Below the pieces are notes generated by a model. That model saw nothing but the letters and a program-made list of their open reading frames with translations, was not told the DNA's origin and did not search any database. Positions 41,040 to 49,584 of a stretch of DNA of 64,000 bases are shown in pieces. The stretch's first letter is position 1; every line of letters begins with the position of its first letter. A program made the translations under genes and the position numbers. Source of the stretch: JAOUGY01 sp963792365 (lineage in GTDB: Bacteria > Actinomycetota > Acidimicrobiia > Spongiisociales > ZC4RG35); the NCBI GenBank assembly GCA_963792365.1, contig CAWBVW010000001.1:558001-622000 (forward strand), written 5' to 3'.

Positions 41040-41588
41040 TCACGCCGAAGCCCCAAGCTGATCGAGGACCCTCGCCGTCACAGCCTCGATCTCCCCCAGG
41101 GCGTTCACCCGACGAATGAGGTGGCGACCGTCGTAGAGCTCGATCAGCGGAGCCGTTTGCTCGTTGTAGACCTCGAGACGGGTGCGAATCGTGTCCTCGT
41201 TGTCATCAGCGCGGCCACGCGACAGCATGCGGCCGACGACCTCGTCCTCGTCCACTTCGAACAGCACGACGGCGTCCAGGCCGTTCTCGCCGAGGAAGTC
41301 GTCCAACGCCTCCGCCTGCGCAAGAGTCCGCGGGAACCCATCCAGGATGTATCCATTGGCGGCATCGGGCTTGCGGATCCGGTCTTGGAGCATCTCGATG
41401 ACGATGTCGTCGGACACGTATCCACCCGACTCCATGATGTTCTTCACCCGCCGACCGAGGTCGGTTTCGGGATCGAGCGCCCGGAACATGTCACCGGTCG
41501 ACACATGAGCGATCCCCAGCGCCTCGGCAACCCGCTCGGCCTGCGTCCCCTTCCCGGCCCCTGGAGGGCCAACAAAGAGGAGCCTCAT
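41040..41588 (-). CDS. adk: adenylate kinase (short form)
   Basis: 182 aa from MRLLFVGPPGAGKGTQ; a GTG two codons earlier is closer to the GGAG and less suited. It interconverts AMP, ADP and ATP. The P-loop is GPPGAGKGT, then STGDMFRA, DGFPRTLAQA and the short LID (SRGRADDNEDTIRTRLEVY) without the zinc-type extension, as usual in actinobacteria. It lies between secY and map. Confidence 0.97.
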   Translation of the reverse strand: MRLLFVGPPGAGKGTQAERVAEALGIAHVSTGDMFRALDPETDLGRRVKNIMESGGYVSDDIVIEMLQDRIRKPDAANGYILDGFPRTLAQAEALDDFLGENGLDAVVLFEVDEDEVVGRMLSRGRADDNEDTIRTRLEVYNEQTAPLIELYDGRHLIRRVNALGEIEAVTARVLDQLGASA

Positions 41589-41593
41589 GAGCA

Positions 41594-41668
41594 CAGTCTC
41601 CGATCTCCGGTCTCCGGTCTCCAGTCAGATCCCAGGACGCCGGCGGCTGGTGACTGGCGACTGGTGAC
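41594..41668. repeat. CAGTCTC-family heptad element between secY and adk
   Basis: Left-arm units CAGTCTC/CGGTCTC (41594-41627) and an inverted right arm of GACTGGC/GACTGGT units (about 41646-41668), ending about 18 bp from the secY stop at 41686. It resembles the elements after the tuf genes. Confidence 0.8.
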
Positions 41669-41685
41669 GAGCGAGCGAAGCGAGC

Positions 41686-43011
41686 TCATGTCAGGAAGCC
41701 TTCGTAATTCCGCATGGTCAGCTGGCTCTCGATCTGCTTCATCGTCTCGAGCGCCACCCCGACCACGATCAGGATCGACACACCCGAGAAGCTGATGTTG
41801 ATGCCCCAGAGGAGTCCGGCGAGGATCGGCAGAATCGAGATGAAGGCCAGGAACAACGATCCGGGGAGCGTGATCCGGTTCAGGATGTGACTGAGATACC
41901 CGGCGGTCTGCTTGCCGGGTCGCTGACCGGGGATGAACCCACCCTGGCGTTGGATCATGTCGGCCTGCCGTACGGGATCGAATTGGATGGCGGTGTAGAA
42001 GTAGGTGAAGAATACGACCAGCCCGAACAGGATCAGCACGTACCACCAGCTGATCGCTCCCCCGCCTCCACCACCGAGGTTGCGGTCGACCCAGTTCCGA
42101 ATGCTCGTCATCCACAGTCCGTCGCTGGGGATGGCGGTCGCCAGGAGGGCCGGGAAGAGCATCACCGAGGTCGCAAAGATCACGGGAATCACGCCTGCAG
42201 TGTTGACCTTCAGCGGGATGTACGTGGCGTTGCCACCCATCATCCGTCGACCGCGGACGCGCTTTGCGAACTGGATCGGTATCCGGCGCTGGCCCTGATC
42301 GATGAAGATGATGGCGGCGATCATCAGCAGGAAGACCAACATGATCACGGCGAATCCGACGTAGTTCTGGTTCCCGGCCGTCTGGAGCCAGATCTGGCCG
42401 AACACAGATGGGAACTGGCTGAGGATCGACAGGAAGATCAGCAGCGACATTCCGTTGCCCACCCCGCGCTGGGTGATCAGCTCACCGAGCCACATGACGA
42501 AGGCCGTACCGGCGGTCATGGTGAGGACGATCAGACCGACGTTCCACCACACGTAGTTCGGAATGAACACGATTCCGTTGGTCAGGGTGCTCCCCCGTCC
42601 GAACGCCCAGGTGAACCCGGTCGACTGGATGAGAGCGAGGACGACCGTCAGATAACGGGTCCACTGTGTGATGACCTTCTGCCCGGACTGACCCTCCTCT
42701 TGGAGCGCCTGGAGCTTTGGGATCACCACCGTCAACAACTGCATGATGATGGATGCAGTGATGTAGGGCAGGATTCCCAATGCGAACACTGAGAACTGCT
42801 CGAGCGCGCCACCGGAGAACAGGTTGAGGAGTCCGTAGATTCCTCCCTGTTCGTTCAGGTTGGCGAACTGCTCGATCGCCTGGAGGTCGGTGCCCGGCAC
42901 GGGAATGTTGGCTCCCAGGCGGTACACGGCGAACATCGCCAGCGTGAAGAGGATCTTCTTGCGAAGATCCGGTATGGCGAACATGTGTCGATAGATCGAC
43001 AGAACACTCAT
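41686..43011 (-). CDS. secY: preprotein translocase subunit SecY
   Basis: 441 aa, ten membrane segments. It forms the protein-conducting channel with SecE. IPVPGTDLQAI, the plug region FNLFSGGALEQFSVFALGI (shown for its GGALEQ core) and the cytoplasmic loops with FAKRVRGRRMMGG and QGGFIPGQRPGKQT are conserved. It lies in the spc cluster between rplO and adk. Confidence 0.98.
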   Translation of the reverse strand: MSVLSIYRHMFAIPDLRKKILFTLAMFAVYRLGANIPVPGTDLQAIEQFANLNEQGGIYGLLNLFSGGALEQFSVFALGILPYITASIIMQLLTVVIPKLQALQEEGQSGQKVITQWTRYLTVVLALIQSTGFTWAFGRGSTLTNGIVFIPNYVWWNVGLIVLTMTAGTAFVMWLGELITQRGVGNGMSLLIFLSILSQFPSVFGQIWLQTAGNQNYVGFAVIMLVFLLMIAAIIFIDQGQRRIPIQFAKRVRGRRMMGGNATYIPLKVNTAGVIPVIFATSVMLFPALLATAIPSDGLWMTSIRNWVDRNLGGGGGGAISWWYVLILFGLVVFFTYFYTAIQFDPVRQADMIQRQGGFIPGQRPGKQTAGYLSHILNRITLPGSLFLAFISILPILAGLLWGINISFSGVSILIVVGVALETMKQIESQLTMRNYEGFLT

Positions 43012-43071
43012 CGGCCACGTCCTCCCAGGGCGCTCACAGGCTACCGGCCTCCCACGTTTGTGGGGCCGGCG

Positions 43072-43533
43072 TCACTTGACCAGTTCGACCGAGCCGCCTG
43101 CAGCTTCGATCTTCTTCTGCGCCGCCTGGCTGATGGCGTGCGTCTTGACAGCGATGGCATGGGTGATCTCACCCTCGGCGAGCACCTTGATCCGTCCTCT
43201 GTGCTTCACGAGACCCCGGTCACGCAGCAGGTCCGGCGTGACGTCGGAGCCGGCACCGAACGACTCGGCGAGCACGCCGACGTTCACGACGGTGAAGGTC
43301 TCCTTGTTCGGGTTCGTGAACCCCGGCAACTTGGGGAGACGACGAGACAGCGGGGTCTGCCCACCTTCGAATCCAGGGCGCAGCGTGTTGCGGGCCTTGA
43401 GACCCTTCGTGCCGCGACCGGCGGTCTTGCCGCGACGGCCACCTTCCCCGCGCCCCACCCGGATCTTGGCCTTCTTCGAGCCAGGCGCCGGAGCCAGGTG
43501 GTGGAGCTTGAGTTGTTCCTTTTCGCCAGCCAT
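43072..43533 (-). CDS. rplO: 50S ribosomal protein L15
   Basis: 153 aa. L15 is a late 50S assembly protein. The N-terminal Gly/Arg-rich region (RVGRGEGGRRGKTAGRGTKG) and the PGFEGGQTPLSRRLPK motif are typical. It starts MAGEKEQLKLHHLAP. It lies 60 bp before secY. Confidence 0.97.
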   Translation of the reverse strand: MAGEKEQLKLHHLAPAPGSKKAKIRVGRGEGGRRGKTAGRGTKGLKARNTLRPGFEGGQTPLSRRLPKLPGFTNPNKETFTVVNVGVLAESFGAGSDVTPDLLRDRGLVKHRGRIKVLAEGEITHAIAVKTHAISQAAQKKIEAAGGSVELVK

Positions 43534-43539
43534 ATCAAT

Positions 43540-43619
43540 CAGTCTCCAGTCTCCAGTTCCCAGTCTCCAGTACCACCTCCAGTGCGACGACTGGCGACAG
43601 GAAACTGGGGACTGGTGAC
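43540..43619. repeat. CAGTCTC-family heptad element between rpmD and rplO
   Basis: CAGTCTC units (43540-43570) and an inverted arm with GACTGGC, GACTGGT units (about 43589-43617). The right arm ends at the rpmD stop codon (43620). Confidence 0.85.
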
Positions 43620-43805
43620 TCAGTTCTTCTCTTCCACCTCGATGAGGTGGCGCACTTTGTGCAGCATTCCCCGCACATCGGGCGTGTCATTGTGCTCTAC
43701 GGTCTGGTGGAGCTTGCGGAGCCCAAGACCACGCACGGTTGCGCGGGTCTTTGGCTTTTCCCCAATCGTGCTTCGCTTCAATGTCACCAGCAGCTTGTCG
43801 GCCAT
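43620..43805 (-). CDS. rpmD: 50S ribosomal protein L30
   Basis: 61 aa. It carries LLVTLKRSTIGEKPKTRATVRGLGLRKL, the usual short bacterial L30 core (here only landmarks TLKRS and GLGLRKL are diagnostic). It lies between rpsE and rplO as in other bacteria. Confidence 0.96.
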   Translation of the reverse strand: MADKLLVTLKRSTIGEKPKTRATVRGLGLRKLHQTVEHNDTPDVRGMLHKVRHLIEVEEKN

Positions 43806-43815
43806 GATCCCTCCG

Positions 43816-44376
43816 TCAGCTGTGAGCCCGGATGGACTCGGTGGAGCGGTAGGCAGCCAGCAGCGCCGGCGGCACGAAATCTTCCGCCTGCTTCCCGCGG
43901 AGCTTGGCGACCTCGTCCGGACGACGCTGCCCCTTCAGGGCGTTGACGGTCGCCCGGGCCACGTTGAGGTGTGTCGGCGATCCCAGCGACTTGGCCAGGA
44001 CGTCCTTCACTCCTGCGGCCTCGAGGATCTGACGGGCGGCACCACCGGCGATCACACCGGTACCGGGAGCAGCCGGCTTCACCATGACGCGGGAGGCATC
44101 GTGTTCACCCACCGTTTCGTGGATGATGGTCTGGCCGGCCATCGGCACCATGAACATCGAACGACGTGCGATCTCCATGCCCTTCTGGATGGCGGCCGGG
44201 ACTTCCTTGGCCTTCCCGTAGCCAACGCCGACCTTGCCGTTGCCGTCGCCGACCACGCACAGGGCGGTGAAGGAGAACCGGCGGCCACCCTTGACGACCT
44301 TGGCCACGCGGTTGATCTGCACGACACGCTCGTCGAACTGATTCTCTTGTTGATCTCGATCTCGTGGTCCAGCCAT
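43816..44376 (-). CDS. rpsE: 30S ribosomal protein S5
   Basis: 186 aa. S5 has a dsRNA-binding-type N domain and affects decoding fidelity. RVAKVVKGGRRFSFTALCVV, GNGKVGVGYGKAKEVP, AAPGTGVIAGG and SLGSPTHLNVARAT are hallmarks. It overlaps rplR by 1 nt. Confidence 0.98.
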   Translation of the reverse strand: MAGPRDRDQQENQFDERVVQINRVAKVVKGGRRFSFTALCVVGDGNGKVGVGYGKAKEVPAAIQKGMEIARRSMFMVPMAGQTIIHETVGEHDASRVMVKPAAPGTGVIAGGAARQILEAAGVKDVLAKSLGSPTHLNVARATVNALKGQRRPDEVAKLRGKQAEDFVPPALLAAYRSTESIRAHS

Positions 44377-44729
44377 CAGAACTCCAATCCCGCCTCACGG
44401 GCGGCGTCTGCCAGGGCCTTGACACGACCGTGGAACTTGTAGCCGCCTCGGTCGAACACCACCGTGGAGATGCCGGCCGACTTGGCCCGCTCCGCCAGCA
44501 GCTTCCCGACCTCGGAGGCGGTATCCACGCTCAAGGTTTTCGAGCGCAGATCCTTCTCCTGCGACGATGCGGCAGCCACCGTGTGTCCGCTGGCATCGTC
44601 GATCACCTGTGCATAGATGTACCGGTTCGACCGATACACAGCCAGCCTCGGCCGCTCTGTGGTCCCGGCCAACGCTCTCCGCACCCGGGCATGCCGGCGC
44701 ACACGAGCGGACTGTCGTGACTTCGACAT
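44376..44729 (-). CDS. rplR: 50S ribosomal protein L18
   Basis: 117 aa. L18 binds 5S rRNA. RPRLAVYRSNRYIYAQVIDD and VFDRGGYKFHGRVKALADAAREAGL are typical. The ATG at 44727-44729 overlaps the rplF stop (TGATG); a GTG one codon earlier is possible. Confidence 0.97.
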   Translation of the reverse strand: MSKSRQSARVRRHARVRRALAGTTERPRLAVYRSNRYIYAQVIDDASGHTVAAASSQEKDLRSKTLSVDTASEVGKLLAERAKSAGISTVVFDRGGYKFHGRVKALADAAREAGLEF

Positions 44730-45265
44730 CACCTACCTGCCTTTCCGGCCTTGCGCCGCACGTACTCGCCGGAATAGCGGATGCCCTTGCCCTTGTACGG
44801 CTCCGGCGGGCGGATCTTGCGGATGTTGGCGGCCACCTGACCGACCTGTTCCTTGTCGATACCCGAAACGACGATCTTGTTCTGATCGACCACCTCGAAG
44901 GTGATTCCGTCCGGTGCAGGGAACGGGACCGAATGGCTGAAGCCGAGCTGCATCTCGAGGTCACTCCCCTTGAGAGCAGCTCGATAGCCGACCCCGATGA
45001 TCTCGAGCTCGCGCTTGTACCCCTCCGAGACACCAGTCACCATGTTGGCGAGCAATGCCCGGGACAAACCGTGGAGAGCCTTGGCCTCGCGGGAGTCGTC
45101 GTCGCGACTCACGGTGACCTGCTCGCCCTCGACCGAAAGACCCACACGATCCGGGAAGGTGCGTTCCAGCGTCCCCTTGGGACCCTTGACCGTCACATCC
45201 TGACCGGACACCGACACCTCGACCTCCGAGGGCACAGGCACCGGCATCTTTCCGATTCGGCTCAT
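44729..45265 (-). CDS. rplF: 50S ribosomal protein L6
   Basis: 178 aa from MSRIGKMPVPVPSEVEV. L6 sits near the sarcin-ricin loop. Two tandem L6 folds end with PPEPYKGKGIRYSGEYVRRKAGKAGR (landmark PYKGKGI). A longer frame upstream overlaps rpsH and is not family sequence. Confidence 0.98.
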   Translation of the reverse strand: MSRIGKMPVPVPSEVEVSVSGQDVTVKGPKGTLERTFPDRVGLSVEGEQVTVSRDDDSREAKALHGLSRALLANMVTGVSEGYKRELEIIGVGYRAALKGSDLEMQLGFSHSVPFPAPDGITFEVVDQNKIVVSGIDKEQVGQVAANIRKIRPPEPYKGKGIRYSGEYVRRKAGKAGR

Positions 45266-45266
45266 G

Positions 45267-45662
45267 TCACCACACCTCACACATGACTTCGCCGCCGAGC
45301 TTGCGTCGTCGAGCCTCACGGTCGGACAGCAGTCCTTGGGAAGTCGAGACGATGGCGACTCCGAGGCCACCCTGGACTCGCTTGAGCTCGGCGGCACCCC
45401 GATACACGCGGTGACCCGGCTTGGAGATGCGCTTCAGCCCTTCGATCGCGGGCTTGCGACGATCTCCGTAGCGAAGCACGAGCTTCAGCTCGGCGCCGGG
45501 ATCTGCCGGCTTCACCTCGTAGCGGTCGATGAAACCCTCGGAAACAAGGATGCGGGCGACCGCCTCCTTCTGCTTCGACGAAGGCAGTAGAACTTCCGCA
45601 TGCCCAACCGCAACGGCGTTGCGGATGCGGGTGAGCATGTCGGCGATTGGATCGGTCATCAT
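45267..45662 (-). CDS. rpsH: 30S ribosomal protein S8
   Basis: 131 aa starting MMTDPIADMLTRIRNA; the second ATG (45659) is equally possible. S8 binds central-domain 16S rRNA and in many bacteria represses the spc operon. The C-terminal STSQGLLSDREARRRKLGGEV is conserved. One base separates it from rplF. Confidence 0.97.
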   Translation of the reverse strand: MMTDPIADMLTRIRNAVAVGHAEVLLPSSKQKEAVARILVSEGFIDRYEVKPADPGAELKLVLRYGDRRKPAIEGLKRISKPGHRVYRGAAELKRVQGGLGVAIVSTSQGLLSDREARRRKLGGEVMCEVW

Positions 45663-45664
45663 GA

Positions 45665-45850
45665 TTACCACGACGCCTTTCTGACACCTGGCAGCTCGCC
45701 GCGACTGGCGAGCTGCCGGACGCAGATACGGCACATCCCGAAGTCACGGAGATATGCGCGCGAGCGTCCACAGCGCTTGCAGCGGTTGTAGCCACGGACC
45801 TTGAACTTTGGCTTTCTGTTCGCCTTGGCGATCAACGATTTCTTGGCCAT
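45665..45850 (-). CDS. rpsN: 30S ribosomal protein S14, zinc-binding short form
   Basis: 61 aa. MAKKSLIAKANRKPKFKVR precedes Cys24xxCys27 and Cys40xxCys43, the type-Z zinc ribbon. It lies between rplE and rpsH. No zinc-independent paralogue is in this window. Confidence 0.97.
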   Translation of the reverse strand: MAKKSLIAKANRKPKFKVRGYNRCKRCGRSRAYLRDFGMCRICVRQLASRGELPGVRKASW

Positions 45851-45865
45851 CTCAAACTCTCCTCG

Positions 45866-46426
45866 TCAGACCTGGGCGCCCTGCTTGCGGAACGGGAACC
45901 CGAAGGCGTCGAGCAGTGCTTTGCCGGCCTCGTCGTCGGTCGCCGTGGTACATATGGTGATGTTCATACCCCGGGTGGAGATGACACTGTCGAAGTCCAC
46001 CTCGGGAAAGATCAACTGCTCCGTCACCCCGAACGAGTAATTCCCGTTGCCGTCGAATCCCTTGGGATTGAGTCCACGGAAGTCTCGAATGCGGGGAATC
46101 GCCACCGACAGCAGCCGGTCGAAGAACTCCCACATGCGGTCACCCCGCAGGGTGACGGACGCTCCGATCGGCATGCCGGCGCGGATCTTGAACCCGGCGA
46201 TCGACTTGCGAGCGGCGTTGACCCGGGGCTTCTGACCCGTGATGATGGCCAGCTCGTCGATGGCGGACTCCATCTGCTTGCGGTCACCAACCGCCTCACC
46301 GATACCCATGTTCACCACGATCTTCTGGAGGCGTGGAACCTGCATCGGATTCTCGTAACCGAGTTTCTCCGCCAGTTGGGCGGCCACCGACTCGTTGTAC
46401 TTCGCTTTGAGTCGAGGCGTGCTCAC
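45866..46426 (-). CDS. rplE: 50S ribosomal protein L5
   Basis: 186 aa. L5 anchors 5S rRNA in the central protuberance. VNMGIGEAVGDRK, TGQKPRVNAARKSIAGFKIR and FPEVDFDSVISTRGMNI are conserved. It overlaps rplX by 4 nt. Confidence 0.98.
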   Translation of the reverse strand: MSTPRLKAKYNESVAAQLAEKLGYENPMQVPRLQKIVVNMGIGEAVGDRKQMESAIDELAIITGQKPRVNAARKSIAGFKIRAGMPIGASVTLRGDRMWEFFDRLLSVAIPRIRDFRGLNPKGFDGNGNYSFGVTEQLIFPEVDFDSVISTRGMNITICTTATDDEAGKALLDAFGFPFRKQGAQV

Positions 46427-46728
46427 AGCTCACCTCCACACTTTGCGCACACCCGATGCTTTCCTTTCGCATCGACTTTGGCGCCGATACGGGTGGGTCC
46501 GCACTTCGAGCAGACGATCATCACGTTGGACGCATCGATCGGCATGTCGCGATCGAGGATTCCCCCTGAGTTCGGCTGCTGCGGGTTGGTCTTCTGGTGC
46601 TTCTTGGCGGTGTTGACACCCTCGACCAGAACCTTGTTCGAGCTGGGGTAGACACGCTCGATTCGTGACTCCTTGCCCCGGTCCTTGCCCGAGACCACAA
46701 CGACCTTGTCACCTTGTCGGAGCTTCAT
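46423..46728 (-). CDS. rplX: 50S ribosomal protein L24
   Basis: 101 aa. KOW-domain protein (KLRQGDKVVVVSGKDRGKES) that starts 50S assembly. The C-terminal part includes two CxxC pairs (CSKCG, CAKCG), a zinc-ribbon-like end seen in many actinobacterial and other L24s. One base separates it from rplN. Confidence 0.97.
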   Translation of the reverse strand: MKLRQGDKVVVVSGKDRGKESRIERVYPSSNKVLVEGVNTAKKHQKTNPQQPNSGGILDRDMPIDASNVMIVCSKCGPTRIGAKVDAKGKHRVCAKCGGEL

Positions 46729-46729
46729 G

Positions 46730-47098
46730 TCAGATCACCTCCGGCGCGAGCGACACGATTCGCATGAAGCGCTTGTCGCGCAGCTCACGGGCGACCGGCC
46801 CGAAGATGCGAGTGCCGCGGGGCTGTTGGTTGTTGTCGATGATCACGCAGGCGTTGTCGTCAAAGCGGATATAGGTGCCGTCTGGGCGACGACGTCCCTT
46901 GGCGGTGCGGACCACCACGGCCTTCACCACCTCACCCTTCTTGACGTTGCCACCCGGCGTTGCGTCCTTGACGGCCGCGACGATGACGTCACCGACGCCG
47001 GCATATCGTCGCTTCGACCCGCCGAGCACGCGGATGCAGAGCACCTCACGAGCTCCCGAGTTGTCGGCAACCCGAAGTCGGGATTCCTGCTGGATCAT
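46730..47098 (-). CDS. rplN: 50S ribosomal protein L14
   Basis: 122 aa, standard length. MIQQESRLRVADNSGAREVLCIRVL and GTRIFGPVARELRDK are signatures. It overlaps the rpsQ stop by 4 nt. Confidence 0.98.
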   Translation of the reverse strand: MIQQESRLRVADNSGAREVLCIRVLGGSKRRYAGVGDVIVAAVKDATPGGNVKKGEVVKAVVVRTAKGRRRPDGTYIRFDDNACVIIDNNQQPRGTRIFGPVARELRDKRFMRIVSLAPEVI

Positions 47099-47352
47099 CG
47101 GGCACGCTCCACGATGTCCACCACGCGCCAGCGCTTCTGCTTCGACAGGGGCTTGGTTTCCATGATCCGAACGGTGTCACCCGCGCGGGCCTCGTTCGCC
47201 TCATCGTGTGCGTGGAACTTGGTGCTCCGCCTGACGACCTTGTCGTACCGGGGGTGCTTGAACGACGAGGGAACCTCGACCGTCACCGTCTTGTCCCGCG
47301 CGTCGGAGACGACGACACCCACGCGCACCTTGCGTCGTGAACGCTCCTCCAT
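47095..47352 (-). CDS. rpsQ: 30S ribosomal protein S17
   Basis: 85 aa from MEERSRRKVRVGVVVSD; the ATG overlaps the rpmC stop by 1 nt. OB-fold protein with DKTVTVEV and the C-terminal SKQKRWRVVDIVERA. A start 11 codons earlier would enter rpmC. Confidence 0.96.
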   Translation of the reverse strand: MEERSRRKVRVGVVVSDARDKTVTVEVPSSFKHPRYDKVVRRSTKFHAHDEANEARAGDTVRIMETKPLSKQKRWRVVDIVERAR

Positions 47353-47576
47353 CACGAGTCCTTTCCGGCGGTCGTGGCCCGCCACGCCGCGATCTCCTGC
47401 TCGCGCATCACGGTCAGGATGCGGGCAATGTCTTTCTTGACGTCCCGAATCCGGGCCGTGTTGTCGAGCTGGTTCGTGGCGAGCTGAAACCTCAGGTTGA
47501 ACAGCTCTTCCTTCGCCTCGCCGAGTTTGACCTCGAGCTCCTCGGTGTTCAGCTCACGAAGGTCGGAGACGCTCAT
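47352..47576 (-). CDS. rpmC: 50S ribosomal protein L29
   Basis: 74 aa. Two-helix protein at the tunnel exit, with LRELNTEELEVKLGEAKEELFNLRFQ (landmark ELFNLRFQ) and RDVKKDIARILTVMREQE. It overlaps rplP by 4 nt. Confidence 0.97.
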   Translation of the reverse strand: MSVSDLRELNTEELEVKLGEAKEELFNLRFQLATNQLDNTARIRDVKKDIARILTVMREQEIAAWRATTAGKDS

Positions 47577-47986
47577 GAGTCCTCCCGGGTCACGAAACGA
47601 GTCTTGATCGGGAGCTTGTGGCCGGCACGACGCATGGCCTCACGGGCCAGGTCCTCGGGGACGCCGGCGAGCTCGAACATCACACGACCCGGCTTGACGA
47701 CCGCCACCCAGAACTCCGGATTGCCCTTGCCAGAACCCATCCGGGTCTCCGCAGGTTTTGCGGTCACCGACTTGTCGGGAAAGATCGTGATCCAGACCTT
47801 TCCGCCACGGCGGATGGTTCGGGTGATGGCGACACGAGCGGACTCGATCTGACGAGAGGTGATCCAAGCCGATTCGAGGGCTTGGATCCCGTACTCACCG
47901 AAGTTGACGCTAGTGCCGCCTTTGGCAACGCCAGATCTGCGACCGCGATGCACCTTCCGGTGCTTCACGCGCTTTGGCATCAACAT
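47573..47986 (-). CDS. rplP: 50S ribosomal protein L16
   Basis: 137 aa. L16 sits near the A-site tRNA. RVKHRKVHRGRRSG, FGEYGIQALESAWITSRQIE and GSGKGNPEFWVAVVKPGR are conserved. Start MLMPKRVKHRK; the second ATG (47980) is also possible. Confidence 0.97.
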   Translation of the reverse strand: MLMPKRVKHRKVHRGRRSGVAKGGTSVNFGEYGIQALESAWITSRQIESARVAITRTIRRGGKVWITIFPDKSVTAKPAETRMGSGKGNPEFWVAVVKPGRVMFELAGVPEDLAREAMRRAGHKLPIKTRFVTREDS

Positions 47987-47992
47987 GTCGGA

Positions 47993-49237
47993 CTACTCCT
48001 CTTCCTCGGTGCTCGAGTCCTCGGTCCCGGCGGCTTCGCCGGTCGGGGCCTCACTCGCTTCGGCTGCTGCCTCGGCCTCGGCCGGGGCAGCTGTCTCTTC
48101 GGCCGCCTCCTCTGCGGGGGCGGCAGCCTCTTCGGCCGCCTCCTCTGCGGGGGCGGCAGTCTCTTCGGCCGCCTCCTGTGCGGGGGCGGCAGCCTCTTCG
48201 GCCGCCTCCTGTGCGGGGGCGGCTGGCACCACCGTCTCGTCGGCGACGCCTTCGGCCATAGCCGTCTCCGGCGCTGCCGGTGGGGAATCTGCGGCCGTAG
48301 CGTCGGTCGAAGCAACCGCCTCCGATTCATCGACCACCTGACGCTCTTCGCGATATTGGGCTTCGGCTTCTTCCGCAGCGATGCGTCGCTTGCCGCCACC
48401 GGCCTCGATCAGCCGCCGGCCACCCTCACGCTTGCCACCTCCGGCCTCGATGAGACGCTTACCGCCTCCGGCCTCGATGAGCCTGGGAACTCTATCACCT
48501 CCGGCGGCCTGTTCCGCCCGGGCTTTGGCCGGTGCAGCACGGCCCCGCGTGGCAGGACCACCGGTGGCGAGCGCCGCTTCTGCAGCAATCTTCTGGCGGT
48601 CGTCGCCTGCCCCACGGATCACGTCACCCTTGTAGACCCACACCTTCACGCCGATGGTTCCCACAGTGGTGTGGGCGGTTGCCATTCCGAAGTCGACATC
48701 CGCACGAAGCGTGTGAAGCGGGACTCGGCCCTCGCGGTACCACTCACGGCGTCCCATCTCGGCACCACCGAGACGACCCTTCGCCTCGACCCGGACGCCT
48801 TCGGCGCCGGCCTTCATGGCGGTGGCGACGGCCCGCTTCATGGCACGTCGGAAAGCCACGCGGTTCTCGAGCTGGTCGGCAATCCCCTGCGACAGCAACT
48901 GAGCATCGGTGTCGGCGTCCTTCACCTCGATGATGTTCAACTTCACCGGCTTGGACGCCATCTTCTCGAGCTCACCTCGGAGCCGTTCCGCTTCGGATCC
49001 CTTGCGTCCGATCACCACGCCCGGTCGGGCGGTATGGATCTCGACGACCACACGGTCACGAGTGCGTTCGATATCGATCCTCGACACCGCACCGCGACGC
49101 AGCTGGCCACGCAGGTAGTCGCGCAGCTTCCAGTCCTCGTTCACCAACTCCACATAGTTGTTGTCCGAGTACCACTTGGATTTCCAGTCATTGACGACCC
49201 CAATCCGGAATGCGTAGGGGTGTGTCTTTTGACCCAT
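47993..49237 (-). CDS. rpsC: 30S ribosomal protein S3 with long repeat-built C-terminal extension
   Basis: 414 aa against 210-280 in most bacteria. Residues 1-220 are normal S3: MGQKTHPYAFRIGVVNDWKS, the KH domain (PGVVIGRKGSEAERLR) and GRLGGAEMGRREWYREGRVPLHTLRA. After VYKGDVIRG the chain continues with an Ala-rich linker, three copies of RLIEAGGGKR (about 258-293), then an acidic Ala/Glu/Pro-rich tail built on repeats of AAPAEEAAEE/AAPAQEAAEE type (about 345-395), ending DSSTEEEE. The repeat DNA (33-bp units near 48085-48225) is in frame. It is 6 bp before rplP and overlaps rplV by 1 nt. Confidence 0.95.
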   Translation of the reverse strand: MGQKTHPYAFRIGVVNDWKSKWYSDNNYVELVNEDWKLRDYLRGQLRRGAVSRIDIERTRDRVVVEIHTARPGVVIGRKGSEAERLRGELEKMASKPVKLNIIEVKDADTDAQLLSQGIADQLENRVAFRRAMKRAVATAMKAGAEGVRVEAKGRLGGAEMGRREWYREGRVPLHTLRADVDFGMATAHTTVGTIGVKVWVYKGDVIRGAGDDRQKIAAEAALATGGPATRGRAAPAKARAEQAAGGDRVPRLIEAGGGKRLIEAGGGKREGGRRLIEAGGGKRRIAAEEAEAQYREERQVVDESEAVASTDATAADSPPAAPETAMAEGVADETVVPAAPAQEAAEEAAAPAQEAAEETAAPAEEAAEEAAAPAEEAAEETAAPAEAEAAAEASEAPTGEAAGTEDSSTEEEE

Positions 49238-49584
49238 CAGATCACCTCCCTGTTCCGGTCTGCCACCACGATCGTGATGTGACTCGTCCGCTTCCGAATA
49301 CGAGTGGCGCGGCCGCGAGCCCTTGGTCGGAATCGCTTGAGGGTCGGCCCCTCGTCGGCGTATGCCTCCGCCACGATGAGGTCGTCGGCGTCGAGCGAAT
49401 GATTGTGCTCGGCGTTGGCGACGGCCGATTTCAGGACCTTGGCGATCGGCTCGGACGCACGACGGCTGAGATGATCCAGGACGTGGCCCGCTTCCTCGAC
49501 GGGAAGCCCGCGCACGAGGTCGAGCACAACCCGGACCTTGTCGGGCGACTGCCTGATGTATTTGGCTTGAGCTCGTACCTTCAT
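49237..49584 (-). CDS. rplV: 50S ribosomal protein L22
   Basis: 115 aa. Its beta-hairpin lines the exit tunnel. AKYIRQSPDKVRVVLDLVRG and RFRPRARGRATRIRKRTSHI (hairpin) are typical. It overlaps rpsS by 4 nt. Confidence 0.98.
   Translation of the reverse strand: MKVRAQAKYIRQSPDKVRVVLDLVRGLPVEEAGHVLDHLSRRASEPIAKVLKSAVANAEHNHSLDADDLIVAEAYADEGPTLKRFRPRARGRATRIRKRTSHITIVVADRNREVI

Noticed and set aside
47618..49282. Plus-strand Leu/Gly-rich frame opposite rplP and rpsC
   Set aside because: Its repeats are the antisense of the S3 tail repeats; the sense strand has clear S3 and L16.
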